DNA of 63,881 bases from ZLKRG08 sp964654815 (lineage in GTDB: Bacteria; Actinomycetota; Actinomycetes; Nanopelagicales; Nanopelagicaceae). The stretch is taken from assembly GCA_964654815.1 (NCBI GenBank), contig CAZZLH010000004.1, forward strand, positions 1 to 63,881. Direction: 5' to 3'. Positions 61,064-63,881 of the stretch are shown in pieces (positions within the stretch are counted from its first letter, which is position 1; each line of letters opens with the position of its first letter). The notes below the pieces were generated by a model. It made no database searches and had not been told where the DNA came from. It worked only from the letters and a program-made list of their open reading frames with translations. The translations under genes and the position numbers were made by a program.

Positions 61064-62044
61064 GTGTCCAATGGAGGAGCAGACTTGTCACAAGTCATTA
61101 CGTCGGATGAAGCAATCATCCAACGAACTCCTCGCCAGATTGCTTGGTCCAGATTTAAACGAAATCGCTCCGGTGTAATTTCTGGCAGCGTCGCGCTCTT
61201 CTTCGTAGTATGCGCCTTCCTAGCGCCAGTCTTAACAAAGTTACTCGGATTGAAAAATGGCTTTAGCTACCTTGATGCGCTCGATGATCAAGGTATGCCG
61301 ATTGGGCGATTTGGCGGAATGAGTTGGGATCATCCGCTGGGCGTCGAACCAGGCGCCGGTCGTGACTTACTCACCATGTTGCTTTACGGCGCACGTATCT
61401 CCTTTAGCGTCGCCATTATCACCAGCCTAACCAGTATCGGACTTGGCCTTTTGATTGGATTAACGGTCGGTTATTTCCGTGGCAGAGTCGATGCGGTAGT
61501 AGGTCGAATCTCAGATTTCTTACTATCTTTCCCATCCACATTCATGATCATCGCCTTAGTGCTTCCGATGACTCAACGAATCGAAGCGCTAGGCATTGCA
61601 AAAGATAATGGCGCTCGCATCGTGGTCTTGATTTTATTCTTCGTTTTCTTTGGCTGGATGGGTTTTGCTCGTTTGGTACGTTCGCAGGCGATGTCACTTC
61701 GTGAGCGAGATTTCGTGATGGCCGCTCAAGCAGCTGGTGCATCCTCGCCTCGAATCATTGTCAAAGAGATGTTGCCAAATTTATGGCCAACCGCCATCGT
61801 ATTTCTCTCACTTTCACTACCTGGATTCCTTTCAGCCGAAGCAGTTTTCTCATTCCTAGGTGTTGGCGTGCAGGCACCGGCATCTACTTGGGGATTGGTC
61901 CTCTCGGACTCTGTTTCTTACTGGCGCAGCGATCCGGCATATTTAATAATTCCATCAACCATGTTGGTGATCGTCTTCTTGGCGCTAAACCTATTGGGCG
62001 ATGCAGTACGTGATGCCTTAGACCCAAAGGCTTCACACACCTAA
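61064..62044 (+). CDS. Peptide/nickel-type ABC transporter permease (DppC-like)
   Basis: A 326-residue permease: N-terminal cytoplasmic RTPRQIAWSRFKRNRSGVISG leading into the first helix (the OppC_N pattern), a large extracytoplasmic loop with HPLGVEPGAGRDLLTMLLYGARIS, and the coupling loop MAAQAAGASSPRIIVKEMLP. GTG start 14 bases after the gap. DppB and the ATPases are not seen. The binding-protein gene follows after 114 bases. Confidence 0.9.
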   Translation: MSNGGADLSQVITSDEAIIQRTPRQIAWSRFKRNRSGVISGSVALFFVVCAFLAPVLTKLLGLKNGFSYLDALDDQGMPIGRFGGMSWDHPLGVEPGAGRDLLTMLLYGARISFSVAIITSLTSIGLGLLIGLTVGYFRGRVDAVVGRISDFLLSFPSTFMIIALVLPMTQRIEALGIAKDNGARIVVLILFFVFFGWMGFARLVRSQAMSLRERDFVMAAQAAGASSPRIIVKEMLPNLWPTAIVFLSLSLPGFLSAEAVFSFLGVGVQAPASTWGLVLSDSVSYWRSDPAYLIIPSTMLVIVFLALNLLGDAVRDALDPKASHT

Positions 62045-62070
62045 CAAAAAAATAGCTTTCTTTGGCCCGA

Positions 62071-62097
62071 CCTCGAAATTCTCGCGAGATTGCGAGG
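62071..62097. promoter_or_regulatory. Hairpin between permease and binding-protein genes
   Basis: CCTCG and CGAGG frame a perfect 10-base palindrome TCTCGCGAGA (62080-62089). The stem is imperfect in between and no T-run follows. It might protect or attenuate the transcript to raise binding-protein output, or be an operator. Confidence 0.35.
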
Positions 62098-62158
62098 GGG
62101 AGTCGAAGAGAACCAGATCTCAAAGCCGAGGTTTGGTCTTTACAAACAAGGAGGACAA

Positions 62159-63881
62159 ATGTCCGGTTTTAAAACAGCGAAGGCTGTTTTTGGCCGTCGA
62201 GTAGTCGCTTCAGCTGCGGTGTTAGCACTTGCAACTGCGGGCGTACTAGTCGGCACAACAAGTGCACAGGCAGCACCACAAACTGGTGGCACCTTGTACT
62301 TCATCACCCACTCAGAGCAGTTTGATCACGTAGATCCAGCCCGTGTTTACACCGGCCGCGATATCGCGTTCTTCAACTCTTACCTATACCGTAACTTGGT
62401 TTCATATAAGCCAACCAAGGGCTCTGCAGGTTCATCACTAGTTGGTGACTTAGCAACAAATACCGGTGTTCCATCAAACAATGCAAAGACCTGGAAGTTC
62501 ACACTTCGTCCTGGCGTCACATGGGAAGATGGCTCAGCCATCACCTGCGCTGATGTTAAGTACGGTGTCTCTCGTCCATTCGCTGCAGATGTAATCACCG
62601 ACGGACCACAGTACCTAGTACAAGCATTGGACATTCCAAAGAATGCCGATGGCTCCTCAAAGTACGCAGGTCCATATAAGAAGACTGGCCAAGCGCTATT
62701 CGACAAGGCAGTTACTTGCTCAGGTAACACAGTTACCTTCAACCTTAATCGCTCATTTGCAGACTTCAACTACGCGCTAACTTACCCAGCTGGCGCTCCA
62801 GTTAAGGCTTCAAAGGACACCGGTGACAAGTACGACCTACGTCCATTCGCTTCTGGCCCATACAAGATCGAGAAGTACAAGATCGGTGATGAAATGGTTC
62901 TCGTGCGCAACAGCGCATGGAAGCGTTCTTCAGATACCTTCCGTACTCCATTCCCAGATGACATCGTGGTCCGCTTCGGCTTAGCTGAAGATGTTCGCGA
63001 TCAGATCATCCTTGAGGATCAGATTCCAAATACTGTAAACCTAGATGGTCTACAGCCAACCAATAACCGTGCATTCTTCGAAGATCCAAAGCGCGCTAAG
63101 CAGCGCATGAACGTATTCGATCCATATGTACGTTATGCCGCGATGAACGTCTCTAAGGGCAAGATGGATTGCTTGGATATCCGCAAGGCGGTCTTCTTCG
63201 CAATCAATACTCAAGCACTAATCGATCTATCTGGTGGCTTGGTTTATTACGGAGTCCCTGGAGATAACCCAATCAAGCCAGTTCTTGGCCTTGACTATGC
63301 AAAGACCACAGGCAATATCCATGATCCAAACTGGAAGATCACTGGTAACCCTGAGTATGCAAAGTCACTCGTTGAAGGCGCAAAGAGCAAGTGCCCAGAT
63401 AACTACAAGAAGGCCACAGTCGATGGCATCGTCTGGGATATCGCTCAATCAGCAACCAACCAGAAGGCATCGCAGTTGATCACTGATGCCCTAAAGGCTG
63501 CTGGTATCGTCATCAAGTTCAACTTCATCCCATCAGGTCAGTACTACTCAACAGTGCTAAACCCAGCTAAGCAGAATGACATCTCATCTGCAGGTTGGGG
63601 AGCTGACTGGGCAAATGCTTCAACTGTTATTCCAGAGCTATTCACCAAGGAAGGTGGATTTAACCTTTCACAGAACTGGGATGACCCTGCATATGCAGCG
63701 TTCAAGAAGATCTCTGATGCAGGTAAGAATGAAACCAATCGTGCTAAGCAGGCTGCCCTATGGAAGCAAGGCGCACAGTACGTAATGGATCAATACTGGA
63801 TCATCCGTCCGATTTTCGGTAAGGGTCAGTTCCAGTGGGGTTCAAAGGTTGGCGGCGTTTACTACTGGGAGCCACAGGGAA
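62159..63881 (+). CDS. Peptide-type ABC transporter substrate-binding protein (partial)
   Basis: Open from ATG at 62159 (GGAGG 5 bases upstream) to the window edge, 574 codons without a stop. The signal peptide ends near SAQAAPQ (residue about 40). Family 5 binding-protein signs: TWKFTLRPGVTWEDGSAITCADVKYG near residue 105, DLRPFASGPYKIEKY and CLDIRKAVFFAINTQALIDL. Such proteins bind oligopeptides, nickel or glycosides. Codon use is strongly biased (Lys almost always AAG), pointing to high expression. The C-terminus lies outside the window. Confidence 0.92.
   Translation, partial: MSGFKTAKAVFGRRVVASAAVLALATAGVLVGTTSAQAAPQTGGTLYFITHSEQFDHVDPARVYTGRDIAFFNSYLYRNLVSYKPTKGSAGSSLVGDLATNTGVPSNNAKTWKFTLRPGVTWEDGSAITCADVKYGVSRPFAADVITDGPQYLVQALDIPKNADGSSKYAGPYKKTGQALFDKAVTCSGNTVTFNLNRSFADFNYALTYPAGAPVKASKDTGDKYDLRPFASGPYKIEKYKIGDEMVLVRNSAWKRSSDTFRTPFPDDIVVRFGLAEDVRDQIILEDQIPNTVNLDGLQPTNNRAFFEDPKRAKQRMNVFDPYVRYAAMNVSKGKMDCLDIRKAVFFAINTQALIDLSGGLVYYGVPGDNPIKPVLGLDYAKTTGNIHDPNWKITGNPEYAKSLVEGAKSKCPDNYKKATVDGIVWDIAQSATNQKASQLITDALKAAGIVIKFNFIPSGQYYSTVLNPAKQNDISSAGWGADWANASTVIPELFTKEGGFNLSQNWDDPAYAAFKKISDAGKNETNRAKQAALWKQGAQYVMDQYWIIRPIFGKGQFQWGSKVGGVYYWEPQG

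Noticed and set aside
1..63881. CRISPR arrays, tRNA or rRNA genes, insertion sequences, phage genes
   Set aside because: I looked for regular direct repeats, cloverleaf-like segments and transposase or integrase motifs on both strands and found none I can support.

Overview
Organism. The window looks like a draft (scaffolded) genome of a planktonic actinobacterium, plausibly of the acI / Nanopelagicales type. Grounds: moderate GC, very tight gene packing with many ATGA/TAATG overlaps, frequent GTG/TTG starts, many start codons preceded at a fixed distance by a -10-like hexamer (leaderless genes), and two runs of exactly 100 N (43238-43337, 60950-61049). The placement is an inference; no rRNA or other marker is present. 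I see no tRNA, rRNA, CRISPR array, insertion sequence, phage gene or riboswitch. Apart from the N runs, no gene-free stretch exceeds about 160 bases.

Layout. 1-12503: housekeeping and mixed genes: cysK-cysE, a DUF4389 protein, a luciferase-like oxidoreductase, a DedA-like membrane protein, an MBL/beta-CASP nuclease-like enzyme, a P1B-type ATPase, an SSAT-like acetyltransferase facing a class II deacetylase, then an operon with a homocysteine S-methyltransferase, an SDR, a phosphatidylcholine synthase and MgtC, and an opposing TauE/SafE exporter. 12540-18533: a near-complete molybdenum cofactor block (modA, modB, mobA, moeA, moaC, mogA, moaE, moaA and opposing moaD) that lacks modC. 18591-30109: a GntR/FCD regulator followed by a dimethylglycine dehydrogenase-like flavoprotein, both ETF subunits, formate-THF ligase and a three-subunit NAD-dependent molybdenum formate dehydrogenase. 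30065-36053 (minus): a compact operon for IclR regulator, corrinoid protein, MetV, MetF, methyl-THF:corrinoid methyltransferase, a RamA/RACo-like corrinoid activase and DUF1638. 36172-45813 (plus, divergent): a non-pyrrolysine MttB-family methyltransferase, betaine-aldehyde-type dehydrogenase, ProV/ProW/ProX betaine importer, terminator, gap, choline dehydrogenase-like GMC oxidoreductase and FdhD. 45937-55639: malate synthase, an MDR alcohol dehydrogenase, a polyamine/iron-type ABC importer joined to an enolase-superfamily dehydratase and a PLP beta-substituting enzyme, and a DUF2236 oxygenase. 55649-60919: GDPD phosphodiesterase, MFS, tgt, alpha/beta hydrolase, MFS. 61064-end: a peptide-type ABC permease and the start of its binding protein.

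How the genes fit together. 18.6-45.8 kb reads as one betaine/choline oxidation regulon. Quaternary amine is imported (ProVWX) or made from choline (GMC + ALDH). MttB moves one methyl to the corrinoid protein, the pterin-binding methyltransferase passes it to THF, and MetF/MetV oxidise methyl-THF to methylene-THF. Dimethylglycine is oxidised by the GcvT-fused flavoprotein, which feeds electrons to ETF and C1 units to THF. Fhs run in reverse releases formate with ATP, and formate dehydrogenase yields CO2 and NADH. RamA-like activase repairs oxidised cobalamin; the neighbouring Moco genes and FdhD mature the formate dehydrogenase. Two palindromic operators (18565-18581 at the GntR gene, 36083-36116 between IclR and mttB) look like the control points. 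This is the most interesting system in the window: a corrinoid methyltransferase route of the kind known from anaerobes, wired to an aerobic-style C1 oxidation chain in an actinobacterium.
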